DNA of 64,000 nt from Mastigamoeba balamuthi (taxonomy: Eukaryota > Evosea > Mastigamoebida > Mastigamoebidae): positions 182,060-246,059 of the forward strand of contig CACRSC010000030.1 in assembly GCA_902651635.1 (NCBI GenBank). Reading direction: 5' to 3'. The notes beneath the pieces are model-generated. The model did no database searches and had not been told where the DNA came from. It was given only the letters and a program-made list of their open reading frames with translations. The position numbers and the translations under genes are program-made. Of the stretch, positions 11,900-22,387 are shown in pieces. Position 1 is the stretch's first letter; each line of letters opens with the position of its first letter.

Positions 11900-14800
11900 A
11901 TGCAGTTCAGCGCGGCGGAGCTCAGCGGCGTGCGGCGCCCCACGGCGGGCTCGGCCGTGCGCAAGACCGAGTGCGCGTACACGTTCGACACGCCCGAGAG
12001 CCCCGCGGGGCTGCTGGTCTGCCTCTCGTGCTTCCTGGGCGCCGCCCCCTCCCACGCGCCCCTCCACGCCGCCAAGTCGGGCCACGCGCTCTACCTCGGC
12101 CTCCGCCGCACGCGCCGCCTCCGCCGCCCGCCCCCCGGCGAGCCCCCGCAGAAGAAGCGCGCGCCCACCGTCCTCGGCATCGGCTGCGAGGGCGGCTTCG
12201 GAGACCCCTCGGACAAGGTGCCGCGTCAGCCCCCGTCAATTGATTCCGATTTCCCAGATTCGGGAGCGCCAGAAATCCCGGTTTGAAATTGGGGAATCGG
12301 GCGCCTGATTCGGCTTCTTTGTCCCTCCAGTACGAGTGGGACGAGAGGCGGACGATCGTGAGGGTGCCGAGCATGGAGAGCGTGGAGCTGGAGCACCCCT
12401 GCGTGCCCGCCGCCGTGCGCGACGCGGCGCTGGACATCCTGGCCGCCGAGTCCTCGGAGAAGAAGGAGGACATCGCCGTGCGATATCTCGCGAATCCCGC
12501 GATTCCTGGATCTCCGCGATATCTCGCGATTCGCGTATCTCCCCGCTGACCCGCACACTGTGCAGGCGTGGAAGGCTGAGCAGACGGTGCTGGTCAGCAA
12601 GCACGCCGAGCGGCTGGAGCAGCTGGATAACGGGGTGCGGGTGCCTGCGAGCGGGTGGCAGTGCCAGGAGCCGGGCTGCGCGTTCCGGGAGAACCTGTGG
12701 CTGAACCTGGGCGACGGCAGCGTCCTCTGCGGGCGGGCCAACTTCCTGGGCCTGGGCAACGAGCACGCGTACAAGCACTACGTGGCCACGGGCAGGCGGT
12801 TCCCGCTGGCGGTGAAGCTGGGGACGGTGACGGCCGAGGCTGCCGACGTGTACAGCTACGACGAGGACGAGATGGTGGCCGACCCGCTGCTGGACGCGCA
12901 CCTGGCGCACTGGGGGCTCGACAGGGCCGCCATGGCCAAGACGGACAGGACCATGGCCGAGCTCGCGCTCGACGTCAACCAGCGCTACGAGTTCTCGCGG
13001 CTCACCGAGGCCGACGCGAGGCTGGCGCCCCTCTTTGGCGCGGGCCACACGGGCCTCCGCAACCTCGGCAACACCTGCTACCTCGCCTCGGTCATGCAGG
13101 TCCTCTTCAGCCTCGACCCCTTTGTCCAGGCCTACGCCCTCCCCGCCCAGGCCGTGCGCTGCCCTCCCCCCTTGCCACCCTGCCCTGCCCTGCCCTGCCC
13201 TGCCTCGGCTCTCCTCTGCGTCTGCGAGCGGGTGAGTGTGCCCTGCTCAGAGCCCTCTGCTACTGCCGCCGCCGCTGCGCTGTGGAGCCCTCTCCGGGAG
13301 AGCGCTGGAGCACATCGATGTCGGGAGGCTAGCGCTGCTCGCAGTGGCTGCTGGAGAACGGGAGACGGGGATCGCAAAGAGCACCAGGGGCCTTGGGACT
13401 CCGTTCTTGGTCGAGGGCTGGGAGCCCTTGGAAGCCCCCCAGTCCTCTGGCCGTTGTGCTGGGGCTCGTCGATGCGGGGCTGAGGGGGACCGAGGGTGCC
13501 GGCGAGCGCTGACTGACCCCGTGTGCCGCCGCTGCCGCCAGATACTGCGGGAGGCGCCTGCGGACCCCACGGGGTCGTTTGTGGCGCAGCTGGCGAAGCT
13601 GGGCGACGGCCTGCTGAGCGGCAGGTACGGCAACCCCGTGCAGCCCGTCGAGGGCGAGGAGCCGCCCGCGGAGCCCTACCAGGAGGGCATCGCGCCGCGC
13701 GCGTTCAAGGCCGTCGTGGCCCGCGCGCACCCGGCGTTCAACAACAAGCAGCAGCAGGACGCCGTCGAGCTCTTCCAGGCCGTCCTCGCCGAGGTCGACA
13801 AGGCCGAGCGCGCGCGGCCCGGGCGCGGCGGCGACCCGTCGCGGCTGTTCCAGTACCGCGCAGAGGAGCGGCTCGTGTGCGGGGCCAGCGGCCGCGTGCG
13901 CTACTCGCAGCGCGCGGACAACGTCGTGACGCTGCCGATCCCCGTGGAGCGCGCGAGCAACGTCGCCGAGGTCGCGGCCTACGAGCTCAGCAAGGCGCTG
14001 GCGGGGGCGGCCGAGGGCGAGCGGGGGCGCAGCCGCAGAGGCGCAGCGCGAGCCCGTGCGGCCCGTCGTACCGCTGGCGGCGTGCGTCGAGGCGCTGCTG
14101 GCCGAGGAGACGATCGAGGGCTTCGCGAGCCCCGTGGGCCAGCGCACGACGGCGACCAAGCGCACGCGCATGGCCTCGTTCCCGCAGCTGCTCGCCGTGC
14201 AGATGCGGCGCTACGTCGTCGGCGCCGACTACCAGCCGCGCAAGCTCGACGCGCTCGTCGAGATGCCCGACGTCCTCGACCTCGAGGCCCTGCGCGCCCC
14301 GGGCGGCCCCCAGGACGGCGAGCTGCCCCTCGACGACCCCGCCGTCGCCGCCCCCGCGCCCGCAGCGCCCGCCGCCCAGGGCAGCGGCAGCGTGGCGCCC
14401 GACGAGGCGATTGTGGCGCAGCTCGTGTCGATGGGGTTCCCGGCCAGCCAGTGCGCCCGGGCGGCCGTCGCTGCGGGCAACAGGAACGTGGACGCGGCCA
14501 TGGACTGGCTGCTCTCCCACATGGACGACCCCGAGGAGCCCTCCGCTGCTGCTGCTGCTCCGGCGGCTGCGGCCCAGGCGGCCCAGGCGGCCCAGGGGGC
14601 TCCGGCGGTGGCGCCCGAGGTGGTGGAGATGCTGTGCGGGATGGGCTTCACGGAGCCCCAGGTGCGCAGGGCGCTGGCGAGCACCGGCGGCGACGCCGAG
14701 AGGGCCGCCGACTGGCTGCTGAGCCACGCGGACGCCATGGACGACGCAGAGCCCGCCGCGCAGGCGCCAGCGGGGGCAGCGGGGGCAGCGGGGGCGTACG

Positions 14801-15009
14801 TGGCGCCGGTGTTCGCGGGCAACACGGACCCGGCGAGATACGAGCTGGTGGGGTTCATCTCGCACATGGGCAAGACGACGCAGTCGGGGCACTACGTGGC
14901 GCACATACGCAAGGGGGACAGGTGGGTCCTCTTCAACGACGAGAAGGTCGCTGTCTCGGAGCACCCGCCCCGCGACATGGGCTACCTCTACTTCTACAGG
15001 CGCCTCTGA
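11900..15009 (+). CDS. USP5: Ubiquitin carboxyl-terminal hydrolase 5 / isopeptidase T (5 exons, about 822 aa)
   Basis: Exons: 11900-12217, 12331-12477, 12566-13153, 13542-13994 and 14047-15009. In order it shows a zinc-finger UBP domain (about residues 180-260, WQCQEPGC and GNEHAYKHY), the catalytic Cys box GLRNLGNTCYLASVMQVLF (Cys near 324), the Q-box NNKQQQDAVELFQ, two UBA domains (about 622-660 and 693-730, each with a MGF core) and the His box SGHYVAHI near 783. This is the exact architecture and near the usual length of USP5, which trims unanchored polyubiquitin chains from their free end and so recycles ubiquitin. The reading frame changes near 14.0 kb; a 52-base GC-AG intron (AAG|GCGCTG to GCGCAG|CGC) restores it in phase. 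Confidence 0.95.
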
Positions 15010-15494
15010 GCGTCGCCCTGGCCCGTGGGGGAGAGGCAGTGCTGCTGCTGCTGCTGCTGCCGCTGCCCTGTGCACCTGCGACACAGGCTGCGCAGAGCAC
15101 AGAGCCGTGAGGGCTGCCCGTGTCTGCTCCGGAGTCAACAACAAGCAGGCCGCGAGTGGTGCGGCCGTTGTGTGGGAAGGCTGGTGTAGCTGCTGTTCTT
15201 TGCTCTGGGGGTTGCCTGAGGCAGGGTGCTTGTGCCTGTTGCCAGCAGACCCCGCAGTGGGTTGTCTCACCCCGCCACGCGCAACGCGCAGCACTAGCCC
15301 CCGGGTCCCCGGTTGGCTGGACGGACGCTGATATCCTTAGATATTTTGCCCTGTACCGTTTCTGCTTCGGGAGATTTACGCCAAGGGTGTGCTTTTGTTT
15401 CCCCCTTTTTCGCCTATTCCGGGTTTGCCCTTGTCCTCTTTTTTTCTCTTTTGCTGCACCTCCTGCAGCGCCTCCTGCGCCTCCTCAAGGGCCG
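15010..15494. other. Intergenic region between USP5 and the glycosyltransferase
   Basis: Contains a (CTG)n tract at about 15037-15065 just after the USP5 stop, then unremarkable GC-rich DNA and a pyrimidine-rich stretch before the next start codon. No gene was recognised. Confidence 0.5.
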
Positions 15495-17456
15495 ATGGGC
15501 CGCCTGCGGGCACCTGCAGCCACGCCGACGGCGGCGCGCTTCTGCTTTGTGCTGGCGACGGCGCTGGTGCCCACGTCGTGGCTCTTTGTGGCGCACTGGG
15601 CCGCCCTCTGCTCCTCCTCGGCCCTCCCGCCCCCGCTCCTCCCGCTGCCCGCCCCCAGGGCCCCCCTCGACGCCCCGCCCCCGCTGGCCCCCCAGGCCCA
15701 CCCGGGCACCCCGCCCCGCCCTCTCGACGCCGCAGTCGGCGCCGTCGACGTCCTCCCCGACGTCCTGGTCCGCTCTCCCTCTCTCTCTCCTCTGCACTCC
15801 TCTGCTGTCCTCTGCTCTGGCTCTCTCCTGTCGCCCCTCTGTCGCCCTGCCGCTGACGGACTGGCGTCCCCCTGCTGCCCTCCCCTCGCGCAGGAGCACG
15901 TGCACGTGACCGAGGGCTCGCGGCCCTTCCGCGTGCTGTTTGTGACCGACGCCGAGTCGTACGCCTCGAGGTGCGCCCTCTCTGCTCTTCCCCCCCCCTC
16001 TGCCGCTGTCGCCGCGGGGGCCCTCCCCTGCGTCCCTCGGCGTTGTGCTGTACTGTTGCTGTGCTGTGCTGTACTGTTGCTGTGCTGTTGTGCTGTGCTG
16101 TTGTGCTATACTGTTGCTGTGCTGTTGTGTTGTGCTGTTGTGCTGTACTGTTGCTGTGCTGTATTGTATTTGTATTGTACTGTACTGTGCTGCTGCTGTG
16201 CTGAATGTGCTGGCTGAGCTGTTGTGTACCGCTGCTGTGCTGACGGGATGGGGGGAGCGCGCAGTCCGCAGCGGTGGTTCTTCCACGTCTACGAGGCGGT
16301 GCGCGCGATGCCCGGGGTGGAGGCGCACCTGTGGGGCCCGGGCTTCGCGGGCTTCGACGCGTCGCAGAGCGTGTCGTCCAACGCTGCCCGCCGCTGGGGC
16401 CCCGGCCACTTTGACTTCTTCTTCAACAACAGCGCCCCCGCCCCCGCCCGCCCCTCCCGCCGCCCCTCGGCCTCCTCCCCGCGCCCCTACGCCCTCGGCC
16501 CGGGCCCCGGCGCGCCCCCCGTGGCCGTGTGGCCGCAGGACTGCGCGCTGCTGGACCGGCTGCCGGCCAACGCGAGCGGGCGGGTGCTGTCCTGCGGCCT
16601 CGAGGGCGCCGCCCTCGTCTTCATGCCCTACGCCAACCACATGGCCTACTACGCCAGCGAGGCCTCGGGGCAGGCCCGCGACCGCCTGCTCTGGCACCTC
16701 CCGCACGCCGTCCACCTCCCCGCGCTGGCGCTGGCCCCCGGGGGCCGCGAGCCGCCGCCACTGGAGCGCAGGCGCACGGACGTGCTGGTCGTGGGGGCGC
16801 TGGCCAGCCTGCACCCGCTCCGCGCCCGCCTGCTGCGCATGCTCGACAGCGGGCGCATGGCCGGCAGGGTCGCGGCCCTCGCGCTGCCCGCGGCCTGGCG
16901 CCCGGGCAACGCCAGCAGCGGCGGCGGCCTCGAGGCGGCGGCTGCGCGGGCCGAGGAGGCGACGACGCGCGGGCTCTACGCGCAGCTGCTCGACGCCAAG
17001 GTCGTGCTCGTCTCGAGCGGCAGGCGCAGGGCCGCCGCGCGCGAGTACGTCGAGGCCGCGGCCGCCGGGGCGCTGGTCGTCGGCGACATCCCGGGCGAGC
17101 GCGAGGACGAGTTCCGGCGCTACGTCGTGGAGCTCAAGGAGGCCGACGCCGACCAGGCGCTGCTGGGGACCATCCGCCACTGGCTGGCCGGCCAGACGGC
17201 CGAGGCGCGGGCCGCGCGGGCTGCCGAGGGCCGGCGGGTGGCGCTGGGCGGGTACACGACGGCGCACACAGCGCGCGAGGTGGTCCGGGCGATGCAGGCG
17301 TACCTGACGGGGCGCAGGGGCCTGCACTTCCCGCACGCCTACGGCATCCCGGACCTCTTCCTGCCGCAGACGCGCAAGTGCAGCAGGTCCATCGCCCAGG
17401 CCGAGAACAAGGCCACCGACAAGGACCGCAAGAAGCCCAAGAAGAAGAAGCCCTAG
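15495..17456 (+). CDS. Type II membrane glycosyltransferase, CgeB-like (3 exons, about 513 aa)
   Basis: Exons: 15495-15767, 15894-15970 and 16265-17456. A short basic N-terminus is followed by one hydrophobic segment (FCFVLATALVPTSWLFV, about residues 15-35) typical of a Golgi signal anchor, then a Pro-rich stem. The C-terminal half matches glycosyltransferase group 1 / CgeB-like folds: FVTDAESY at the start of the Rossmann region, PYANH in the middle, and REYVEAAAAGALVVGDIPGE as the nucleotide-sugar binding EAxAxGALVVGD motif. It ends in a Lys-rich tail. It would act in the Golgi lumen on glycoproteins or glycolipids; donor and acceptor cannot be read. The last 567 coding bases recur downstream at 18303-18869. 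Confidence 0.8.
16040..16215. repeat. CTG/TTG simple repeat in glycosyltransferase intron 2
   Basis: The intron between exons ending at 15970 and starting at 16265 is filled by irregular units of TGCTGTACTGTTG and TGCTGTTGTGC. It is low-complexity DNA, not coding. Confidence 0.85.
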
Positions 17457-18086
17457 CCGGCTTCTCTCGGGGCGCGCGCGCAGCAGAGCTTCCCTCCCGG
17501 CCTTGGCGGCCGCTACTAAGGCTACGATAACCCAACACAGGCGACCCTATTAGCTCAACTCTCTGGCTGCACGGGGGGCTGGGGGCCTGCATGCCAGCTG
17601 CTCTGCTTGACGACGCTGGGGCGCCGGCCGCCCGTACGCAGTGTCTCTGCGATTTTCCCGCCTGCAACGCTCTCTCGGTCGAGGGCTCGGCCACGGCGCT
17701 GGCTTCTCCAGTCTGCTCGGCTTCGCTCTCTGGCAACGCCTGGCCTCGGTATGCGGTGCTGCGCGGCCCGTTCGAGCTTCCTTGTCGTTGCGGCGAATGG
17801 CGATGGTCCTCGATCGCTCTCGTGAGAGTACCGGAGCACCGCATCATTGCTGTTGCTGTTGGCAAGAAAGGGGCAGAGCTCTGTACTGCTGGTGCCGACA
17901 GGGAACCCTTTCAGTCTCTCGCGAGACTGCGATTTCAGGACGGGACGGGGCTGAAATGAACGTCGCCGACACTGCTCATCTCCGTTGCGTACGGTGATAG
18001 GTTTCACACAACCGAAATAACCATTTCAGTTGCCCATTCTCTAACAACTCATGATGTCGTTTGATACCGGTGGCCTGCCCGACGTC
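16890..18086 (+). repeat. Segmental duplication, copy A
   Basis: From the glycosyltransferase codon region at 16890 through the 3' flank to GACGTC at 18086, this sequence recurs at 18303-19513. The coding part differs by one silent change (ACA/ACG) that I could see; the flank differs by several substitutions and small indels, including a 5-base GGCCC difference. The flank after the stop (17457-18086) holds no recognisable gene and includes an imperfect hairpin around CAGTCTCTCGCGAGACTG. Confidence 0.9.
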
Positions 18087-18301
18087 GAGTGTTGCCTCCC
18101 GCAAGTACCTCCGCGCGCTCTCGGGCCTGCACTCGTGCCTCCCGTGGGCCCGCAAGTCCGACATCCGCTCCGAGGAATGCGTGCTGCTGTACAGCCAGCT
18201 CATGGACACCGTAGCAACGCAGCTCCTCGTCCAGCACAACCTCCACGCCTTCCTTCCCCAGCTCTTCGCCCTCGGCCTCGACTCCTCCCTCGTGCTCAGT
18301 G
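18087..18301 (+). pseudogene. 5'-truncated copy of the small orphan gene family
   Basis: This stretch matches the coding sequence from about codon 7 of the copy at 19704, but the promoter, leader and start codon are missing: the GACGTC that lies about 225 bases upstream of the equivalent codons in the next copy is joined almost directly to them here. The match stops at the single unknown base at 18302, so the 3' part is unknown. Either a deletion copy or an assembly join. Confidence 0.7.
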
Positions 18302-18302
18302 N
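18302..18302. other. Single unknown base (N) marking a probable assembly join
   Basis: The only ambiguous base in the window. On its left is the small orphan gene, on its right the middle of the glycosyltransferase coding sequence with no transition. The sequence is therefore probably a scaffold join or gap of unknown size, not a true 1-base uncertainty. Confidence 0.85.
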
Positions 18303-18869
18303 GCGGCCTGGCGCCCGGGCAACGCCAGCAGCGGCGGCGGCCTCGAGGCGGCGGCTGCGCGGGCCGAGGAGGCGACGACGCGCGGGCTCTACGCGCAGCT
18401 GCTCGACGCCAAGGTCGTGCTCGTCTCGAGCGGCAGGCGCAGGGCCGCCGCGCGCGAGTACGTCGAGGCCGCGGCCGCCGGGGCGCTGGTCGTCGGCGAC
18501 ATCCCGGGCGAGCGCGAGGACGAGTTCCGGCGCTACGTCGTGGAGCTCAAGGAGGCCGACGCCGACCAGGCGCTGCTGGGGACCATCCGCCACTGGCTGG
18601 CCGGCCAGACGGCCGAGGCGCGGGCCGCGCGGGCTGCCGAGGGCCGGCGGGTGGCGCTGGGCGGGTACACGACGGCGCACACGGCGCGCGAGGTGGTCCG
18701 GGCGATGCAGGCGTACCTGACGGGGCGCAGGGGCCTGCACTTCCCGCACGCCTACGGCATCCCGGACCTCTTCCTGCCGCAGACGCGCAAGTGCAGCAGG
18801 TCCATCGCCCAGGCCGAGAACAAGGCCACCGACAAGGACCGCAAGAAGCCCAAGAAGAAGAAGCCCTAG
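18303..18869 (+). CDS. Partial second copy of the glycosyltransferase (5' end lost at the gap)
   Basis: The last 188 codons of the glycosyltransferase are repeated in open frame, including the AAGALVVGD motif and the Lys-rich C-terminus, with the stop at 18867-18869. Its start must lie in the unknown sequence at the N. Nearly perfect coding conservation beside a more diverged flank suggests either recent gene conversion, selection, or two haplotypes placed in tandem. Confidence 0.75.
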   Translation, partial: AAWRPGNASSGGGLEAAAARAEEATTRGLYAQLLDAKVVLVSSGRRRAAAREYVEAAAAGALVVGDIPGEREDEFRRYVVELKEADADQALLGTIRHWLAGQTAEARAARAAEGRRVALGGYTTAHTAREVVRAMQAYLTGRRGLHFPHAYGIPDLFLPQTRKCSRSIAQAENKATDKDRKKPKKKKP

Positions 18870-19513
18870 CCGGCTTCTCTCGGGGCGCGCGCGCAGCAGA
18901 GCTTCCCTCCCGGCCTTGGCGGCCGCTACTAAGGCTACGATAACCCAACACAGGCGACCCTATTAGCTGAACTCTCTGGCTGCACGGGGGGCTGGGGGGC
19001 CTGCATGCCAGCTGCTCTGCTCGACGCCGCTGGGGCGCCGGCCGCCCGTACGCAGTGTCTCTGCGATTGTCCCACCTGCAACGCTCTCTCGGTCGAGGGC
19101 TCGGCCACGGCGCTGGCTTCTCCAGTCTGCTCGGCTTCGCTCTCTGGCAACGCCTGGCCTCGGCATGCGGTGCTGCGCGGCCCGGCCCGTTCGAGCTTCC
19201 TTGTCGTTGCGGCGAATGGCGATGGTCCTCGAATGCTCTCGTGAGAGTACCGGAGCACCGCATCATTGCTGTTGCTGTTGGCAAGAAAGGGGCAGAGCTC
19301 TGTGCTGCTGGTGCCGACAGAGAACCCTTTCTGTCTCTCGCGAGACTGTGGGTGATTTCAGAACGGGACAGGGGCTGAAATGAACGTAGCCGACACTGCT
19401 CATCTCCGTTGTGTGCGGTGACATCTTTCACACAACCAAAGTTACCATTTCAGTTCCCCTATTCTCTCTAACAACTCATAATGTCGTTTGATACCGGTGG
19501 CCTGCCCGACGTC
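18303..19513 (+). repeat. Segmental duplication, copy B
   Basis: Partner of 16890-18086. After GACGTC at 19513 it continues into the promoter and leader of an intact orphan-family gene, which copy A lacks. Confidence 0.9.
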
Positions 19514-19618
19514 ATCCTCATTGAGTGCCCACGTAGTCACATTCAGTGAATGTCATGCCGTTGTACATTTTGAGATAAATCATTGTTTTTCAATTGAAAG
19601 TGAAACAGATATTCGACC

Positions 19619-19626
19619 TATAAAAG
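19619..19626 (+). promoter_or_regulatory. TATA box of orphan-family copy 1
   Basis: TATAAAAG lies 78 bases before the ATG at 19704. The same octamer and flanking AAGCCCAC, CCCTTACTCTCTCATTCG leader occur before copy 2, so promoter and transcript leader are conserved between copies. Confidence 0.75.
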
Positions 19627-19703
19627 CCCACGGCGCAGCCCTTACTCTCTCATTCGTTTAAACCACCAGAGCCACCAAAGCGTCGCCACCAGCCACTCCA
19701 GCC

Positions 19704-20330
19704 ATGATCTCCACGTCTGCCTCCCGCAAGTACCTCCGCGCGCTCTCGGGCCTGCACTCGTGCCTCCCGTGGGCCCGCAAGTCCGACATCCGCTCCGAGG
19801 AATGCGTGCTGCTGTACAGCCAGCTCATGGACACCGTGGCAACGCAGCTCCTCGTCCAGCACAACCTCCACGCCTTCCTTCCCCAGCTCTTCGCCCTCGG
19901 CCTCGACTCCTCCCTCGTGCTCCGTGCCGTCGCCGCTGTCCAGTGCGTTCTCCTCTCCTCACTGCCTGCTGGCTCGCATGATGAGGAACCCGCACTCACA
20001 CCGTTGTTATTCTCGTGCAGCGCCGAGATGTTCTCAACGCAGCAGCAGCTCGCCTGCAAGCAGTGGAGCGTGTGGGGCGTCAAGGGCGCAATGCGGGCAT
20101 CGCTCAAGGCGCAGCAGCGGGCCCTCGCGCTGCTGGAGACGGTCGGCACTGACGCCACCCAGCGCATCGACGCCGCTCGCCGCCTCGCCTGCGCCAACAA
20201 CAGTGCTGTCCACCCTGAGCCTGAAGCTCGCGCACCTCCCCTCGCACTCACAGATACCATCTCGTCTGTACTCCCCCGCACTCCAAACGATACGGCAAAC
20301 GGCACAAGCATAGCACAGTTCTATTTATAA
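19704..20330 (+). CDS. Small orphan-family protein, copy 1 (2 exons, about 182 aa)
   Basis: Exon 1 19704-19942, intron 19943-20020, exon 2 20021-20330. The intron is 78 bases, a multiple of three and free of stops, so the frame is also open if it is retained. The protein starts MISTSASRKYLRALSGLHS and is predicted mostly helical, with Leu/Gln-rich amphipathic segments (LLVQHNLHAFLPQL, KAQQRALALLETVG) and no signal peptide or membrane span. I recognise no domain. The TATA box, leader and a downstream CTATTTATA are shared with copy 2. The C-terminal 35 residues diverge from copy 2 and may not be coding in both. Confidence 0.65.
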   Translation: MISTSASRKYLRALSGLHSCLPWARKSDIRSEECVLLYSQLMDTVATQLLVQHNLHAFLPQLFALGLDSSLVLRAVAAVQCVLLSSLPAGSHDEEPALTPLLFSCSAEMFSTQQQLACKQWSVWGVKGAMRASLKAQQRALALLETVGTDATQRIDAARRLACANNSAVHPEPEARAPPLALTDTISSVLPRTPNDTANGTSIAQFYL

Positions 20331-20960
20331 GCACATCAACTTCACTTGTTGCTCTTCTTAACTGCCCTCGGACGAAGTGGCTCGCACTCCAGCCTGAGCC
20401 GCCCTGAGGGGTCGCCAATACCTCCGTGTGGGCGATATCAGCACCAGCGCCGTAGTGCACCGGGAGACGTTGCCAAGACCTGGGCACGTGTGCCTCCCCC
20501 ATCATTGAGAACAATCTGAGTAGCAAGGACGAGAAGCGTGGGAGGGGAGGAGGTGTCATCAAATCCTGAAGGCAAGCTGAAGCACCATCCCGGCCCCTCA
20601 GGAGTCGCCAGGACCCACCTGGCATCTCTATCCGAGTGGAACTGAGCACGCAACAGATGTTTCATGCGAGGCGCCTCTTGAGAACGGTTCATTTTCCGAG
20701 CTCTCAAGCATTCGTTTTCTCAGAGCAGGTGAACCACCGGCCTGACTCTATTGCAGGACTATCTTATGACAAGAGCGTACTCGGTGAGAATCCGATCTGG
20801 ACCCCAAGCCCTGGAGTCGGAGACTGTGCGATGAATGCGGTTTCTGTGAGAAAGGTGGGCGACACTGAGGGTGAAGTGTGCATAGCTTTCAGTGAATGCC
20901 TGTCGGTTATACATTAGGTGAACGATCGCTTTGTTTTCAATTGAATGTGAAAAAGATATT
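20331..20960. other. Spacer between orphan-family copies
   Basis: No gene recognised. The last 100 bases (from about 20860) are similar to the region before copy 1, with a TTTCAGTGAATG element and a CAATTGAA element, so the duplicated unit includes upstream sequence. Confidence 0.5.
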
Positions 20961-20965
20961 CGCAC

Positions 20966-20973
20966 TATAAAAG
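20966..20973 (+). promoter_or_regulatory. TATA box of orphan-family copy 2
   Basis: TATAAAAG followed by the same leader as copy 1, 88 bases before the ATG at 21061. Confidence 0.75.
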
Positions 20974-21060
20974 CCCACTGCAGAGCCCTTACTCTCTCAT
21001 TCGTTTAAAACCACCAGAGTCATCACAGTGTCGTCCAACCAGCCCTGTCCGTCTGCAACC

Positions 21061-21586
21061 ATGATGATCTCCACGTCTGCCTCCCGCAAGTACCTCCGCG
21101 CGCTCTCGGGCCTGCACTCGTGCCTCCCGTGGGCCCGCAAGTCCGACATCCGCTCCGAGGAGTGCGTGTTTCTCTACAGCCAGCTCATGGACACCGTGGC
21201 ATCCCAGCTCCTCGTCCAGCACAACCTCCACGCCTTCCTTCCCCAAGCTCTTCGCCCTCGGCCTCGACTCCTCCCTCGTGCTCCGTGCCGTCGCTGCTGT
21301 CCAGTGCGTTCTCCTCTCCTCACTGCCTGCTGGCTCGCATGATGAGCAACCCGCACTCACCCCGTTGTTATTCTCGTGCAGCGCCGAGATGTTCTCAACG
21401 CAGCAGCAGCTCGCCTGCAAGCAGTGGAGCGTGCGGGGAGTCAAGGGCGTAATGCGGGCGTCGCTCAAGGCGCAGCAGCGGGCCCTCGCGCTGCTGGAGA
21501 CGGTCGGCACTGACGCCACCCAGCGCATTGACGCAGCCCGCCGCATCGCGTGTGCCAGCAACAGCGCCGGCCACTCCGAGCTCTGA
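21061..21586 (+). pseudogene. Small orphan-family protein, copy 2, with a single-base frame change
   Basis: Highly similar to copy 1 over both exons and the intron (donor GTGCGT, acceptor CGTGCAG). Relative to copy 1 there is one extra A in CCCCAAGCTC near 21245, which shifts the frame late in exon 1. Exon 2 is otherwise open and ends with a stop at 21584-21586, about 35 codons earlier than in copy 1. It may be a young pseudogene, or the extra base may be a sequencing error, since both splice sites and the promoter are kept. Confidence 0.65.
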
Positions 21587-22387
21587 CGCACCCGACTATC
21601 CTCCGCACTGGCAGCACACCATCACCTCCCCTGCCCGTACACGATTCACTGAGAGACCACTGGGCAAGCGCATGCAAGAGGCGCATCGCCCGAGGGGGCA
21701 GCGGCAGAATAGCAACAATAGCACCGCACTATTTATAGTTCGCTGAACTTCCCTTGTGCCCCGTGCGCCAGTGCCTCAGAAGGGGCAGCAGCTGCAGCGT
21801 CTCTCTGATGGGCGACGCCTCACTCCTCCGGGCGGTCAGCCTGGCTATCCTACAGTCCGCAGGGGCCACACCGCTCAATGTAATGCACAGCGCCCCTGTC
21901 TCCTGCCGCCCCACAGCCGCCCAGCTCCAGGGAATGGAGGAACGCACTGCGCGTAAGGCATGCCCTCGCGTGGTGTAGCCGCTGGGCACGGAGAACGCCT
22001 GCCCTCTCAGTCCAGTGCGACGCTGTCGCGGGGATGGCCTCGCCCGAGCGGCTCTGGCCCTCCTCGTGTGGGCACAACAACAGATGCAGCGCTTTGTTCT
22101 CCACTCCCGCACGGGAGGAGAGAAGATTTCGCGAACAATTGAACCAACCAGGGTTTCTTCTAGTGGGAAATATATGCGGACTGTGCCACGCGCTCTGCGG
22201 GTCCACCACGATCCGCGGTAACCTCGAGGTGTCTGAGGACTCACGTGTGAGCACTGCTCGTTGTACAGCGGAGAAGGTTCATATCGCATATCCGATGGAA
22301 AGGCGGGGACACATCGTTGGCCAGCACTCGTGAAGCCAGGGACACGTTCCTCGGCTGCACAAAAATTCAATCGTTTCTAACAAGCTT
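21587..22387. other. Intergenic region with no recognised gene
   Basis: Contains the downstream CTATTTATA element shared with copy 1 (near 21729) and otherwise unremarkable mixed-composition DNA up to the stop of the cyclase gene. Open frames here lack protein-like composition. Confidence 0.5.

Noticed and set aside
13980-14060. Broken USP5 gene by frameshift
   Set aside because: A GC-AG intron with the same AAG|GC donor as in three other genes restores the frame exactly; all catalytic and UBA motifs downstream are intact.
16890-19513. Duplication as a mobile element
   Set aside because: No terminal inverted repeats, target-site duplications, transposase or reverse transcriptase; the unit cuts through a host coding sequence.
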